Part shown: positions 1-11,022 of the stretch, piece after piece
Layout: the number at the start of each line of letters is the position of its first letter
Position numbering within the stretch: position 1 is the stretch's first letter
Assembly (NCBI RefSeq): GCF_000208745.1
Contig: NC_030853.1
Location: 28,976,843-29,040,842, forward strand
Length of the DNA: 64,000 bases
Direction: 5' to 3'
Source: Theobroma cacao
Taxonomy: Eukaryota > Streptophyta > Magnoliopsida > Malvales > Malvaceae
Made by a program: the position numbers and the translations under genes
Notes under the pieces: generated by a model
Seen by the model: only the letters and a program-made list of their open reading frames with translations
The model's database searches: none
What the model was told of the DNA's origin: nothing

Positions 1-612
1 TCAGAATAGATTGTAGATAACTGATATCGGCGAGGATTACAGTTGAACTTGCCACATCCAAAGATTGTAGGTTCATTTCTTTTGATACTTTTGGTCATTC
101 GTGGGCCCACGTGTCACTGTAAATTAAATTCTATCCTTTGGTTATCTGTATTATGGTATGTAAGAATTTATTTTGCTTTTACGCTATAAAAATTATTTAT
201 ATAGTGTTCTTAAAATATCTTTTTATGTGAAAATTGAATATTTTATTTAATATTTTTATTTTATTATAACAGTCATAATTCCATTTTAAACGAATGTTTT
301 AGACATCCAAAATTATTTTTGATTATGAAATATGTGTTTTCCACTTACATACTATATTTTTAGATGATTTTGAGATTTTTGGGATAAATGACCAATATAC
401 CCCTGTGAGACGAAAATTATTATTTTATTTGTTTAAGTTGAAAACAGTTTAAAATCTTTTAGAATGTGGTATTTGGAAACAGTTACCCACAGGGGAAATG
501 AGAAGCTGATATTAAAGCCTTGCGGGGTTTCGATTGACATTCCGGGTAATGAATGTCGATCGAAACGTCGCGGCGGTTGTCACGGGCTCGATGGGAGTTC
601 CGGGCCGTGACA
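1..612 (+). repeat. probable gypsy-type LTR (3' part)
   Basis: AT-rich sequence that turns GC-rich from about 521 and ends with CCGTGACA at 605-612. The mirrored TGTCACGG lies at 578-585, and a second near-perfect inverted repeat (527-542 with 551-566, one mismatch) sits just before it. A terminus ending in CA, in this sequence style, is typical of Ty3/gypsy LTRs in dicots (family knowledge). The copia integrase reading frame starts directly after 612, so the simplest reading is that this LTR belongs to an element inserted into the copia gene, with the rest lying left of the window. No coding region was seen. The upstream limit of the LTR is outside or uncertain. Confidence 0.45.
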
Positions 613-3031
613 AGGGCACTGGTTGATAAAACACCATTTGAAGCTTGGTTTGGTTACAAACCTTTAGTTGCTCACTTAAGAGTATTTGGGAGCATTTGTT
701 ATGCAAAGGTTCCTGATCAAAGCAGGACCAAGTTGGATGAAAAAAGTATTGTGGCCATTCATATTGGATACAATGAGGTCTCGAAAAGATACAAATTGTA
801 TAATGTAAAGACTCAGAAGATTTTTGTTAGTAGAGATGTCAAATTTGATGAACATTTTTACTAGAATTGGGAGAAGTCAGCTGTTGATTCTTTGAATTTT
901 TAGAATTTGGTGCAAGAGCTGTTAGTGAGAGAAGATGATGCAGAAGTAGATATTGAAGATGAAAGTCTTGCCGTGAGGGGTACAAGGTCACTGCAAGATA
1001 TTTATGCCAGATGTAATATGGCAGTGTGTGAACCTGTTAATTATGTAAAAGCTGCAACGGACAGAAGGTGGGTGCATACAATGGAGCAAGAAATGCTGAT
1101 GATTGAAAAGAATGGTATTTGATTATTGGTGGATAAACCAACAAATTAGCATGTTATTGGAACCAAGTGGATTTTCAAGACAAAACTTAATGCTGATGGA
1201 ACAGTGAACAAGTACAGAGCAAGAATGGTGGTAAAAGGGTATTTTCAGATTTATGGAGTGGACTACTGGGAGACTTTTGCTCCGGTTGTGAGACATGACA
1301 CAATAAGGTTGTTGGCTGCATTGGCAGCTTGAGAAGGGTGGAACATCTGACATGTTGATGTGAAATATGCTTTTTTGAATGGCTATCTTGTAGAAGACAT
1401 CTATATTCATCAACCAGAAGAATTCATCAAACTTGGGGCTGAGGATAAAGTCTGCAAGTTGGTGAAAGCATTGTATGGCTTGAAGCAAGCTCTAAGAGCC
1501 TGGTATGACAGAATTGACTCATTCCTCATTGCTGAAGGTTTTCAAAGGAGTCAAAATGAGCCAACACTGTATGTGAGCAGCTTTGCAACTTCAGTCAAGG
1601 TAATTCTCTCTCTATATGTTGATGATTTATTGCTTACTGGTTCAGATGTTAGTTTCTTAAGTGATTTTAAGAACAAGTTATTAAAAGAATTTGAAATGAA
1701 TGACTTGGGAGAGATGCACTATTTTTTGGGGTTACAATTCATTTAATGGTCAGATTATATTTACATACATCAAAGTAAATATGCAAATGAAATTCTGAAG
1801 AAGTTTAACATGGAGAAATGTAAAGCTGTGGATACTCCTTTAACTTCAAACTGTAGATTAACCAAGGATGATGGTACCCCAAGTGTAGAAAGCTCAATGT
1901 ACAGAAGCATCATTGGAAGTCTACTCTATTTAACAGCTTCAAGACAAGATATTATGTTTTTTGCTAGTTTGTTGTCTTGATTTATGCAAAGTCCCTCACA
2001 AACTCACTTTACTGCAGCTAAGAGAGTTTTAAGGTACATTAAAAGAACAGTAGATTTAGGCTTGAAGTTTGAGAAAAAGAAAAACTCTATTCTTATGGGA
2101 TATTGTGACAGTGACTGGGCAGGAAGTCTTGATGATTCTAAAAGCACATCTACTTATTGTTTTTCACTTGGCAGTGTAGTTTTTAGCTGGAACTCAAAAA
2201 AGCAGGAGGTGGTGGCTCAATCTTCAGCAGAAGCAGAATATATTGTTGCTGTTGTTGCGACAAATCATGTGATTTGGTTGAGAAAAGTCTTTTATGATCT
2301 GGGGTATAACTGTGAGAAGGGTACACTGCTGTTCATTGACAACAAATCTACTATTTAAATTGCTAAAAACCCTGTACAGTATGGCAGGACAAAACACATC
2401 AAAGTGAAGTTTCATGCAATCCGCGAGGCCGTGAAAGATGAAGAAGTTGATATTCAGCACTGTGGAACTACACTGCAGTTAGCAGATATTTTTACTAAAA
2501 GTCTAAGCAAGGATCAATTCATGTTTTTGAGATATGAGTTGGGGATTTGCAGTTCAAACACCAAGGAGGTGTGTTGAATATTGTTGGTTTTTTTATCTGC
2601 AAATGAAGCTACAGTAAAGGAAGAAGTAATAGTGATTTCACGGGCTGAAGTTCTAAAGGAAGAAGAAGAAGTCAGATTCAATTTTCATTTGTTTATTTTT
2701 TTGTTGTTTATTTTATATTGATTGAAAAGTCAAATTTGGTTGCTTGAATTAGTAAAGTTGTGTGGTAGTGATAGCGTACGAGTCATTGTCTCAGGAAATT
2801 TTTTCATTTCAGCACCTTAGTTTTTATAATGCCAGGTGGCTTCATTTGGTTTGTTATTTCTTTTGTCATTTTCTCTCTCCTTAAATAGCATATAGTGGTT
2901 GTTACAAAAATGAAAAGTAGTGGAGAAGCCCTTTCTGAGCAAAGAGTATTTTTTCTCTCTCTTCTCTCTCGATTATTCTCTCCCCTGTTCATCATCTTCT
3001 TCAGCCCTTTGAATATTCATAGGTTTCAACA
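613..3031 (+). mobile_element. 5'-truncated Ty1/copia retrotransposon with 3' LTR
   Basis: One reading frame from about 614 to 2577 encodes, in order, the C-terminal part of integrase (614-864, with a DKTPFEAWFGYKP block), the copia reverse transcriptase (about 1150-1900, with GTKWIFK and the YVDDLLLTG catalytic block at about 1617-1643) and RNase H (about 2080-2540, with DSDWAGS and SSAEAEY). Gag, protease and most of integrase are missing. The frame carries nine stop codons (862, 901, 1120, 1147, 1330, 1348, 1744, 1978, 2356) but no frameshift. The 3' LTR follows and ends 27 bp before the DOX1 ATG. The element cannot transpose by itself. Confidence 0.93.
2572..3031 (+). repeat. 3' LTR of the copia element
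   Basis: The LTR begins TGTTGAATATTG directly after a purine-rich tract (AAGGAGG, 2563-2569) and ends TTTCAACA, giving the perfect terminal inverted repeat TGTTGAA/TTCAACA typical of copia LTRs. Length is 460 bp. The natural pol stop codon (2575-2577) lies inside its first bases, as is common. A TATA-like TTAAATAG at 2881-2888 is followed by a pyrimidine-rich stretch, consistent with a U3/R boundary near 2910. No second LTR is in the window, so the target-site duplication cannot be tested. Confidence 0.8.
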
Positions 3032-3058
3032 ATCCTCCCTCGTTGACCCTAAACAGAA

Positions 3059-4704
3059 ATGGTGGAAACAAGCTTAGAACGAATTCAGGAATCCAGTTAC
3101 GATAGGAAAAGCGAATTGAGAGCTTTTGATGATACAAAAGCAGGAGTAAAAGGGCTTGTAGATTGTGGTATGGCAAAAGTACCGAGGATTTTCATTCATG
3201 AGGAATACAAGCTTGAGAGAAATCGTAACCAGGATGCGGGCAACTCTAACATTGGTATTCCGATTATTGACCTGACAGGCATCAATGAAGATACAAGTTT
3301 ACGGAGGGAAGCAGTAAAAGAAGTTGGAGAAGCTTGCGAGAAATGGGGTTTCTTTCAGGCAGTCAACCATGGAATTGCTGCGACAACTTTGGAAGACATG
3401 ATCGAAGGCATTCGCAGGTTTCATGAACAAGATAGTGAAGTTAAGAGGGAGATTTACTCTCGAGATTACACGAAAGAAGTGAATTATAATAGTAATTTTG
3501 ATCTGTACAGGGCAGAAGCCACCAATTGGAGGGATTCTTTGACTTGTGTCATGGCACCTCGTCAACCTCATCCTGAAGAATTGCCTACAGTTTGCAGGTA
3601 AAGTAAATATATACTGTTCATCCACTTTTAGAGCTGACCCTTTTTTGTTCACCGAAGTATGTGCTTCCTTCTTAATTTCAATTGGGTTTTATTTATCAAA
3701 GAGACGGGGGAGCCCAGCAAATCAATTGGTCTGCGTAATCCATGGGAATGAGACAATTTTAAATCAAATCCATCAGTTTATTTTATAAAGAGTGAAGTAT
3801 ATAGTAATCAATTAATTAACTGATGTGAAAGATGGGATTCCATTGTTTCTCTTGTAATTGAGTTGTCCCAGGCATGTTCACTCCATAGCTGCAATCTGTC
3901 AAAAAAATGTCATTATATCTGCTTCTTCCTTAATCTGCAGAGATATATTGATCGAATATTCAAAGAAAGTAATGAAATTCGGTGACACTCTGTTCGAACT
4001 GCTGTCAGAAGCTCTGGGTCTCAGCCGCAGTCACTTGAAAGACATTGGCTGCGGGGAGGGACTTTTTGTCCTTGGCCATTACTACCCACCATGCCCTGAA
4101 CCGGACTTGACTTTGGGTACTAGCAGCCACACTGATAGCAGCTTCTTCACCGTGCTTTTACAAGATCAAATTGGTGGACTACAAGTCCTCCATGAAAATC
4201 AATGGGTAGATGTTACCCCTATTCATGGAGCTCTTGTGGTAAATTTGGGTGATATGTTACAGGCAAGTCCTCCTCACTCTAACCTTCATTAAATCAAAAT
4301 CTAATATAACTACCTGGTTTTTGTCCTAATTAATGGTCAAAATACCCCATCCCTCTAAAAAATAGTATTATTATTGTTATTTCTTTTTGGTCATTGATTT
4401 AATTTGTAGCACTATTATCAATTACACATTTCCATCTGTCTTTATGCAGTTAATAACAAATGATAAATTTAAAAGTGTTCATCACAGAGTGCTTGCTAGC
4501 ACTATAGGTCCAAGAATTTCAATAGCAAGTTTCTTTAGAACACATCTTCCACCAGAGAATGCCTCTAGGCAATATGGACCAATCAAGGAGTTGCTATCAG
4601 AAGAAAACCCTCCAATCTACCGGGAGACCACTGTAAAAGACTATGTGTCACACTACCACTCAAAAGGCCTTGATTGTAGAACTCTTGAACACTTCAGGCT
4701 ATGA
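3059..4704 (+). CDS. DOX1: 2OG-Fe(II) dioxygenase (ACC oxidase homolog / E8 type)
   Basis: Three exons, 3059-3597, 3941-4262 and 4450-4704, join in frame to a 371-aa protein of normal family length. The N-terminal DIOX_N domain is in exon 1 ([18 protein letters not shown] and PIIDL blocks). The jelly-roll 2OG-Fe(II) domain follows, with iron ligands H243, D245 and H299 and the 2OG-binding R309-x-S311. All catalytic residues are present, so activity is likely. Relatives hydroxylate varied small molecules (tomato E8 group, Arabidopsis GSL-OH, Solanum GAME31). The substrate cannot be read from the sequence, and true ACC oxidase activity is unlikely for this group. Intron 2 has a GC-AG boundary (CAG/GCAAGT). 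The ATG lies 27 bp after a copia LTR, so its promoter may be LTR-derived. Cytosolic: no signal peptide is seen. Confidence 0.93.
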
Positions 4705-5063
4705 TTAATTATCTTGCCGCCGCAAAATACGTTGTGTGTTTTGCCAGGCTTGTTAGCACTTTCAAGTGCCGAATTGTTCTATGTATTAAAGCTACTGAAC
4801 TTATGGCAGAGCACAAGCCTTTGCATTGCATACTAGACTATTAGTAGACAATAAGGCAGTGAGATGAATACTGCATCCTAATATCACGTTTCATGTATTG
4901 CTTTGATAATTACTTAATCATCAGTTATCTTACTAATCTGTGCTATAATTTCTATTTGTCTAAATTCATCTTTTTCTTCATTTTGAAATATATTAAAATA
5001 ATAGTTGTATCTTCTTTCCCTTTCCACACCTCAGAGATTTTTCTTTCTCATATTTAATGCTAT
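4705..5063. other. DOX1 3' flank
   Basis: AT-rich 3' untranslated and intergenic sequence. No ORF or repeat is recognised up to the left target-site duplication of the LINE (5049-5063). Confidence 0.5.
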
Positions 5064-6974
5064 ATATATTTTTTTAGAAGTTAAGAATTTATTAAACTCC
5101 ATTGGGATCAACCCTATGAACAAAGGAGAAGATTTGAGGTTGTTATGCTACCTTAATGCATACCAACCCCATACCCTCTGTTCTGGGCGACCAAAAAGAA
5201 CCCAGGCGCCAGCCTCTGCACTATACAAAAGAAAACAGTCCCCCCCATACAACTCCAACCCTGTACAGAGAACTCCCAGAAAAACGCAGCCACCCAAAGA
5301 TATCCACAGTAAGAGTCAGGGTCTCCTAAACCATGGGACAAAGCCCCCAGACCACACGGCGACACATGCATCACAGGCCTGCAGACTCATTCATTCATTA
5401 ACACACAAGGAAAACAAAACCAGATCCTGTTGTCAACACCTTCCCAAACAAAGTCATATCCAAAAAAACAGTAGAGAAGCACGTGATTAGTCAAACACAT
5501 TCAAAAGTCAATCTGCCTCTGCATTCCCTCCTTTGCAAGGCTATCCGCCAGCTGATTCCTTTCCCTGAAAATATGTTTAATTTCCCATCTCCTAACGCCC
5601 TTTTTCAATTGCTCAACGTGCAATATCCACTTTCTAAACCTTCAAGCAGCTTCTTCCGGTTCCGTGACGCACTTAACAGCGTTCTTTGAGTCACTTTCGA
5701 TCATTAAGGCACAAGAATGACTCCACTTAGAGGGGGCAAACACAATAAAAGCCTCCCTTATTGCCCTAACGTCAGCCAAACTACACCCCCAACCCTTGAT
5801 TATCTCGAAGGACTCCCCCTATGCCGGATTCTCCAGGACACCCTTGAGCGGCACCATCGACATTAAACTTCATTTCTCCCGCAGCTGGTCTGCACCACTC
5901 CTCCACCAACCTTTCCTTCATAGCCTTCATCATTACCTTTCCTAACTGGGGGCACCGGTAGTTATCCATCACAACACCATACTCAAGACGCCATCTCGCT
6001 TTAGCCTAAGTAGCGATTCTTAGGTAGCTTAAATCGAAGATCTGGTTTGGATCCCACTCTCTCCCATTAAACACCATGTCGTTTCTGTGCAGCCAAATAG
6101 TCCAAACGATGGCATAAAAAGTCTGTGAAAGAAAATCAAAGAGTTCATGAACTCAGTGAGTTAACTCATTAAACAAAACAATGAGTTAATGAAAGCCAAC
6201 ACACGTGAGATTGGAGAAGAATTGCATGAAGCCATGCAAAGCCACACACGCATTCCATTAAGTAAAATATTTTTATAAGTACAAGAGAGAGAGAAAGCCA
6301 TAAAAAATACAAATAATGGGAAATAACTGACACTCTTCAGGCCCAACACTTAATGGCCTACAAAGCCATTAGAAACTATCCCACTAAAGAACAAAACACA
6401 AACTGTAAAAACTGAATAAAACTGAATAAAACTGACACATTATAATATTAAAATAGTAACTATATAAATTAAAAGAATCACGTGGCCAAGGCACGTGAAA
6501 ATGGTCTTTTTCATTTTGAATGTTCTCAGGCTCGACTTGCACCAAAGCTCTCTCGGTTCTTCATGCTAAGTTTCATTCTTCAACAAGGTCATTTTCCACA
6601 CTTTGATTTTCCCTTGTTTCACCTGAGTAGAGTTCCACATGCTGAAAAAAGCTTCCAAATCCTTAGCGACAGTTCAACATGTACCCCACTCGCCACACCA
6701 TCGCATCCAGACCTACCAAATGTCCGAACAGTGAAAAAACAAATGTCGCACAGATTCTGATTCATTCTTGCAAATAACACACCCAGCTGGTCAGTGGTAA
6801 TCATACCCCGACGGACCAGTTCTTGCTTGACGGCAACTCCCTCATGGATGACCTGCCAGCAGAAGACTTCCATTCGTAGAGGGGCAAGGCCAGACCATAC
6901 ATCTCTCCACACTCCCCTGCTGTTGTTCACAGCTTGCATTGCTTCTTTACAGAATGATTTGACGAAGTAATGCC
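5064..6974 (-). mobile_element. 5'-truncated LINE (non-LTR retrotransposon) with 15-bp target-site duplication
   Basis: On the minus strand the element shows a zf-RVT zinc-binding region (6939-6619, VWRDVWSGLAPLRMEVFCW) and the typical linker WTIWLHRNDMVFNG (about 6105-6060). An RNase H domain follows (about 5990-5498), with FNVDGAA, IESDSKNAV and the end block RNQLADSLAKEG. After it come a 3' UTR, an AATAAA-like signal and an A-run that reads as T's at 5069-5075. CATATTTAATGCTAT occurs perfectly at 5049-5063 and again at 6975-6989, flanking the element as a target-site duplication. Endonuclease and reverse transcriptase are absent, and the frame is broken. A stretch at about 6120-6600 does not match the family layout and may be a secondary insertion. 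Confidence 0.9.
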
Positions 6975-7125
6975 CATATTTAATGCTATCTATTGAAGCC
7001 GCATAATTACCATTAAAAAGTTTATTTCATTAATTAATCTTATAAACATGAAAGACCATTAAATTTAACCAACCGAAAGCAAACTAAAAGTTTTGCTATC
7101 AAAAAACCAAGTTCATGCGTATGTC

Positions 7126-7317
7126 CTGCTTTTATTGCTTGTGTGGCTCGGCCTGTCTTGTGGGGCTTGGTGTTGTTCTGCCTTTTTCCTTTTGTTTTCT
7201 GGTATTTGTTGTACAGATGTCTGTTTGCTGTCCAGAGTTGGCCTTTGGCCAATCTTTTTCTGTATTTTGCATATTTTTAATGAAATTCCACTGTATGGCC
7301 AATCCTTTTCTGTCAAA
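7126..7317 (+). mobile_element. very short LINE 3'-end insertion with 16-bp target-site duplication
   Basis: About 190 bp of T- and G-rich sequence resembles the 3' UTR of plant LINEs (TTTGGCC, then AATGAAATTCC near the end). It is flanked by AGTTCATGCGTATGTC (7110-7125) and AGTTCATGCATATGTC (7318-7333), 15 of 16 identical. The short ORFs across it look like UTR noise. Orientation is inferred from the UTR-like end and the few A's before the right repeat. Confidence 0.6.
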
Positions 7318-7333
7318 AGTTCATGCATATGTC

Positions 7334-7773
7334 TAGGAGCATATACATGATTCACTTTAGCTCGCATTAAGAACTTAATATGACCGTCTATATTTCCCAG
7401 AAAATCTATAAAGTCAATTAGATAAGGGTAAATTAGAGAGAGACATAATCAAATGAGAATAAAAGATGTATAGAGCCATTGAGCAAAGCAACAGAAAAAG
7501 GGAGAATACAAATGTAGAAAGACAAAATGACGATATTAACTATGTTCCTAATTGTTCTATTCCTTTTGTCTTCTTTTAAGATCGGACGGCAAGCCTTTTC
7601 ATATAAGTAGAAACTGGTGGAGTTGTAGTGTATTTCAATTTTCAAAAGCCAGATTTGTGTCTGATTTAATTCAGACATTGGGGGTTTGATAAGTTTTAAT
7701 TTCTGTCCTTGCATCTTATTGGAGAAACAGAAACCACATATATAAGTTTGCCTTTCTCAAGGGTTAAAACGAG
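7334..7773. promoter_or_regulatory. upstream region of DOX2
   Basis: AT-rich, no coding sequence. A TATATAAG occurs at 7739-7746, but it is only 28 bp before the ATG. It would serve as a TATA box only with an almost absent leader, so another promoter element is likely. Confidence 0.3.
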
Positions 7774-9178
7774 ATGGCCGCAGAAATAGGAAAAATTCAA
7801 GAGTCCAACTTCGACAGGAAAAAAGAATTGAAGGCCTTTGATGACACAAAAACAGGCGTCAAGGGGCTTGCAGATGCTGGTTTGGCCAATATTCCAAGGA
7901 TATTCGTTACTGAACAACTGAGGCAAGAGAATAACTCCGAGCCTCGCCATGGCTCTGACTTTTGTATTCCAATCATAGACTTAACAGGCGTCGATGAAGA
8001 TGCAAGTTTACACAGAGAGATAATTAACAAAGTTCGAGATGCTTGCGAGAAGTGGGGTTTCTTTCAGGTGGTCAACCATGGAATTCCGTTAAACACTTTG
8101 GATGACATGATCGATGGCATCCGCAGATTTCATGAACAAGACCCTGAAGTAAAGAAAGGGATTTATACTCGTGATTACACCAAAAAAGTTCTCTATAATA
8201 GCAATCCTGATCTGCACCGTAAGAAAACAGCGGCTAACTGGAGGGATTCGTTAACCTTTCACATGGCTCCTAAGCAACCTGATCCTGAAGAATTGCCCGC
8301 AGTATGCAGGTAGGCAAAAATATATAACTTTACCTTTTGTAAATAGTAATTGATTGAGCAACTAAAAGATGAAATTCAATTATCTTTGTTCTTGGTTTTA
8401 AATTGTTGCAGGACCTTTTTTCTACATCATATCTAATTAATTTCTACTTTGCAGAGATATAATCTTCGACTATACAAACAAAGTAACGACATTAGGTCGC
8501 ACTCTGTTCAAACTGCTATCAGAAGCTCTCGGTCTCCATCCCACTTACTTGGAAGAGTCTGGCTGCATGGAAGCAACTTTTTGCTTTGGCCATTACTACC
8601 CGGCATGCCCTGAACCAGACTTGGCTTTGGGCACTGCTAGCCATGCTGATAGTAGCTTCCTCACAGTTCTTTTACAAAATCAAATCGGTGGCCTACAAGT
8701 CCTCCATGAAAAGCAATGGATCGATATTCCTTCCGTTCGTGGTGCTCTTGTAGTAAATTTGGGTGATATGTTACAGGCAAGTAGACCTTACCTTTAAACT
8801 TCATTTTTATATATGCTACTAAAAGGTTTTCTTGTAGTAAAGTTTTTTTAATGATTGTGGGTTCTCATTTTCATATATATGCTACAAACATGTATCAATT
8901 TCATGTTTGTCTTCCCGCAGCTCATTTCCAATGGTAAATTCGTAAGCGTTTATCATAGGGTGCTGGCTAAAGCCATAGGCCCGAGAGTATCAGTGGCATA
9001 TTTCTTTAGAATACATCTTCCACCAGCCAATCCCTTAAGGGTGTATGGGCCAATCAAGGAGTTGCTATCCGAAGAAAATCCTCCGATTTACCGGGACATC
9101 ACTATAAAAGACTTTGTATATCACTACTACGGGGAAGGGCTTGATGGTCGCAGATCTCTTGAACATTTCAGGTTGTGA
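7774..9178 (+). CDS. DOX2: 2OG-Fe(II) dioxygenase (ACC oxidase homolog / E8 type)
   Basis: Exons 7774-8309, 8455-8776 and 8921-9178 give an intact 371-aa protein. Exon 2 has the same length (322 nt) and phase as in every other full unit of the array. The DIOX_N domain ([27 protein letters not shown]) is followed by the catalytic domain with iron ligands H242, D244 (HAD) and H298, and the 2OG contact R308-x-S310. The C-terminus LEHFRL matches DOX1, to which it looks closest (shared HEQD, RDYTK and NWRDSLT stretches). Intron 2 starts with GC (CAG/GCAAGT). Two LINE insertions separate it from DOX1. A cytosolic hydroxylase or similar oxidase of specialised metabolism is inferred; substrate unknown. 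Confidence 0.93.
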
Positions 9179-9762
9179 TCAACTGAGTATTAAGCATGCA
9201 AGGTCGCAATTGCAAGATGAATTCTACCTTTCCCAAGGCTTGTTATAGCGTGCACTTCCAAGCATAAAAAATGTACTAGTATTTACCTTTTTTTTTTTTT
9301 GGCTCAGCAGGAAAATTTGTACTAGTATTTGCTTACGGTGAAATCATGCAACTTCTTGATGCCTTCTCCTTATTAGAGATTAAAATACTCTTGGGTTCTA
9401 TCTATCAATGTAAACTTCAAATTTTCAGTGTTTCTACTACTACAAGGGCTAGCGGTATATTCTGATTTTAAATTAGTAGAAGAAAATAAAAGAATGGCAG
9501 ATTTTATAGTAAATTTATTTTGAATACCGGCTTGTGGTGTCAAGTGACTGATAAATAAAATTTTAAACCCTGCATACCGTTAATAAAAATGGAATTTGTT
9601 AGTGGCATGCAACTCTAGAAGCTTTGCAGTTCTGGCAAAGGCCAAAAATAGTGGTTATGAGAATCTTGCATATGTACCTCACAAGCCATTAGCAATTCCA
9701 TTTTCAACTCATATACAAGAAGAAAACTAGTGTCATCAGCAAAGGCAAAACCTCAAGCAAAT
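9179..9762. other. DOX2-DOX3 intergenic region
   Basis: AT-rich with a T-run near 9290-9300. No gene or repeat recognised. An in-frame GTG at 9730 precedes the DOX3 ATG but is not needed as a start. Confidence 0.4.
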
Positions 9763-11022
9763 ATGGAAATGGAATCCAACTATGACAGGAGAAGAGAATT
9801 AAGGGCTTTTGATGACTCTAAAACTGATGTGAAAGGACTTGTAGACTCTGGAGTTGCGAAGATTCCACGGATATTCTTTGATGAGCGGTATCAACGAGAT
9901 TTCAGATCTGATTCTGGCAACTGTAAGGTTAGCATTCCTATCATAGATTTTGAAGGAATTGATAAAGATACAGTGAAACATAGCAAAGTTGTTGACAGAA
10001 TTCGAGATGCTTGTTTGAAGTGGGGTTTCTTTCAGGTGATCAATTATGGAATTCCTATAAGCATATTGGAAGAGATGCTTGATGGAATACGTAGATTTCA
10101 CAAGCAAGAAACCGAGTCGAAGAAAGAATTTTATACGCGTGATGCAACTAGAAAGGTTGCATACAACACAAATTGACTTTCATCAAGCACCAGCAGCTAA
10201 TTGGAGAGATTCATTATATTGTGCCGTGGCTCCTCAGGCACCCAATCCTGACGAGTTGCCTGCAGTATGTAGGTATGTTTCCATCTGCTAACATCATTTT
10301 GGTTACATGCTGACAAATTTGCGGAAATATTTTAGCATCATTCTGGTTACATGAAATATTTGCAGAGATATAATGATGGAATACTGTGATAAAGTAATGA
10401 AATTGAGGCTTACCATTTTTGAGCTGATATCTGAATCCCCGGGTCTCAAGCCCTGCCATTTGAAAGACATGGGCTGCGCAGGACTTCATTTTATAAGTCA
10501 TTGCCATCCATCTTGCCCTGAACCAGAATTGACTTTGGGCCTTGGCAAGCACACTGATAGTGCCCTCCTCACTGTGCTCCTGCATAACCAAATGGGTGGC
10601 CTCCAAGTCCTGCACCAGGATCAGTGGGTTGATGTTAGTCCTATTCCAGGGGCATTGATTGTTAAACGTTGGAGACATGTTACAGGTAATTAATCCTACT
10701 TTACATTTGACAATCACGTAGTCAGAGAAGCAAATTGAACTGGTCAACCTATGTGTTTCTGTAGCTAACATCCAATGACAAGTTCAAAAGTGTCCGTCAC
10801 AGAGTTCTGGCAAAAAATATAGGACCAAGAATCTCGGTGGCCTGTTTTTTCAGAAAATATCTTTGGCAAGAGGGTGACTCTACACTCTATGGTCCAATCA
10901 AGGAACTGCTATCAGATGACAACCCTTCATTGTACAGGGAAACCACTTTTCGAGAATATGTTGCATTTAAACACACAAGAGGGCTTAAAGGTACTCATAA
11001 GCTAGAACATTTGAAACTGTGA
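9763..11022 (+). pseudogene. DOX3: dioxygenase pseudogene with two frameshifts
   Basis: All three exons are present (9763-10272, 10366-10685, 10765-11022), with the family introns reduced to 93 and 79 bp. Exon 1 loses two bases near 10174-10177, where the paralogues have a TTT phenylalanine codon, and this creates an immediate TGA. Exon 2 gains one base in the run at about 10662-10666, just before the VGDMLQ block. The Fe and 2OG residues are otherwise kept (KHTDS, VRHRV, PRIS), so decay looks recent. Intron 2 uses a normal GT donor (CAG/GTAATT), unlike DOX1, 2, 4 and 5. The first in-frame ATG is 9763. A base-calling or assembly error at both sites is possible but less likely than true lesions. 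Confidence 0.85.

Noticed and set aside
5153..5490. Plus-strand ORF of 161 aa and its minus-strand partner in the LINE tail
   Set aside because: They lie in the LINE 3' UTR, between RNase H and the A-tail, and show no domain.
7040..7367. Overlapping ORFs of 70-85 aa on both strands
   Set aside because: They are explained by the short LINE 3'-end insertion; low-complexity cysteine and leucine translations.
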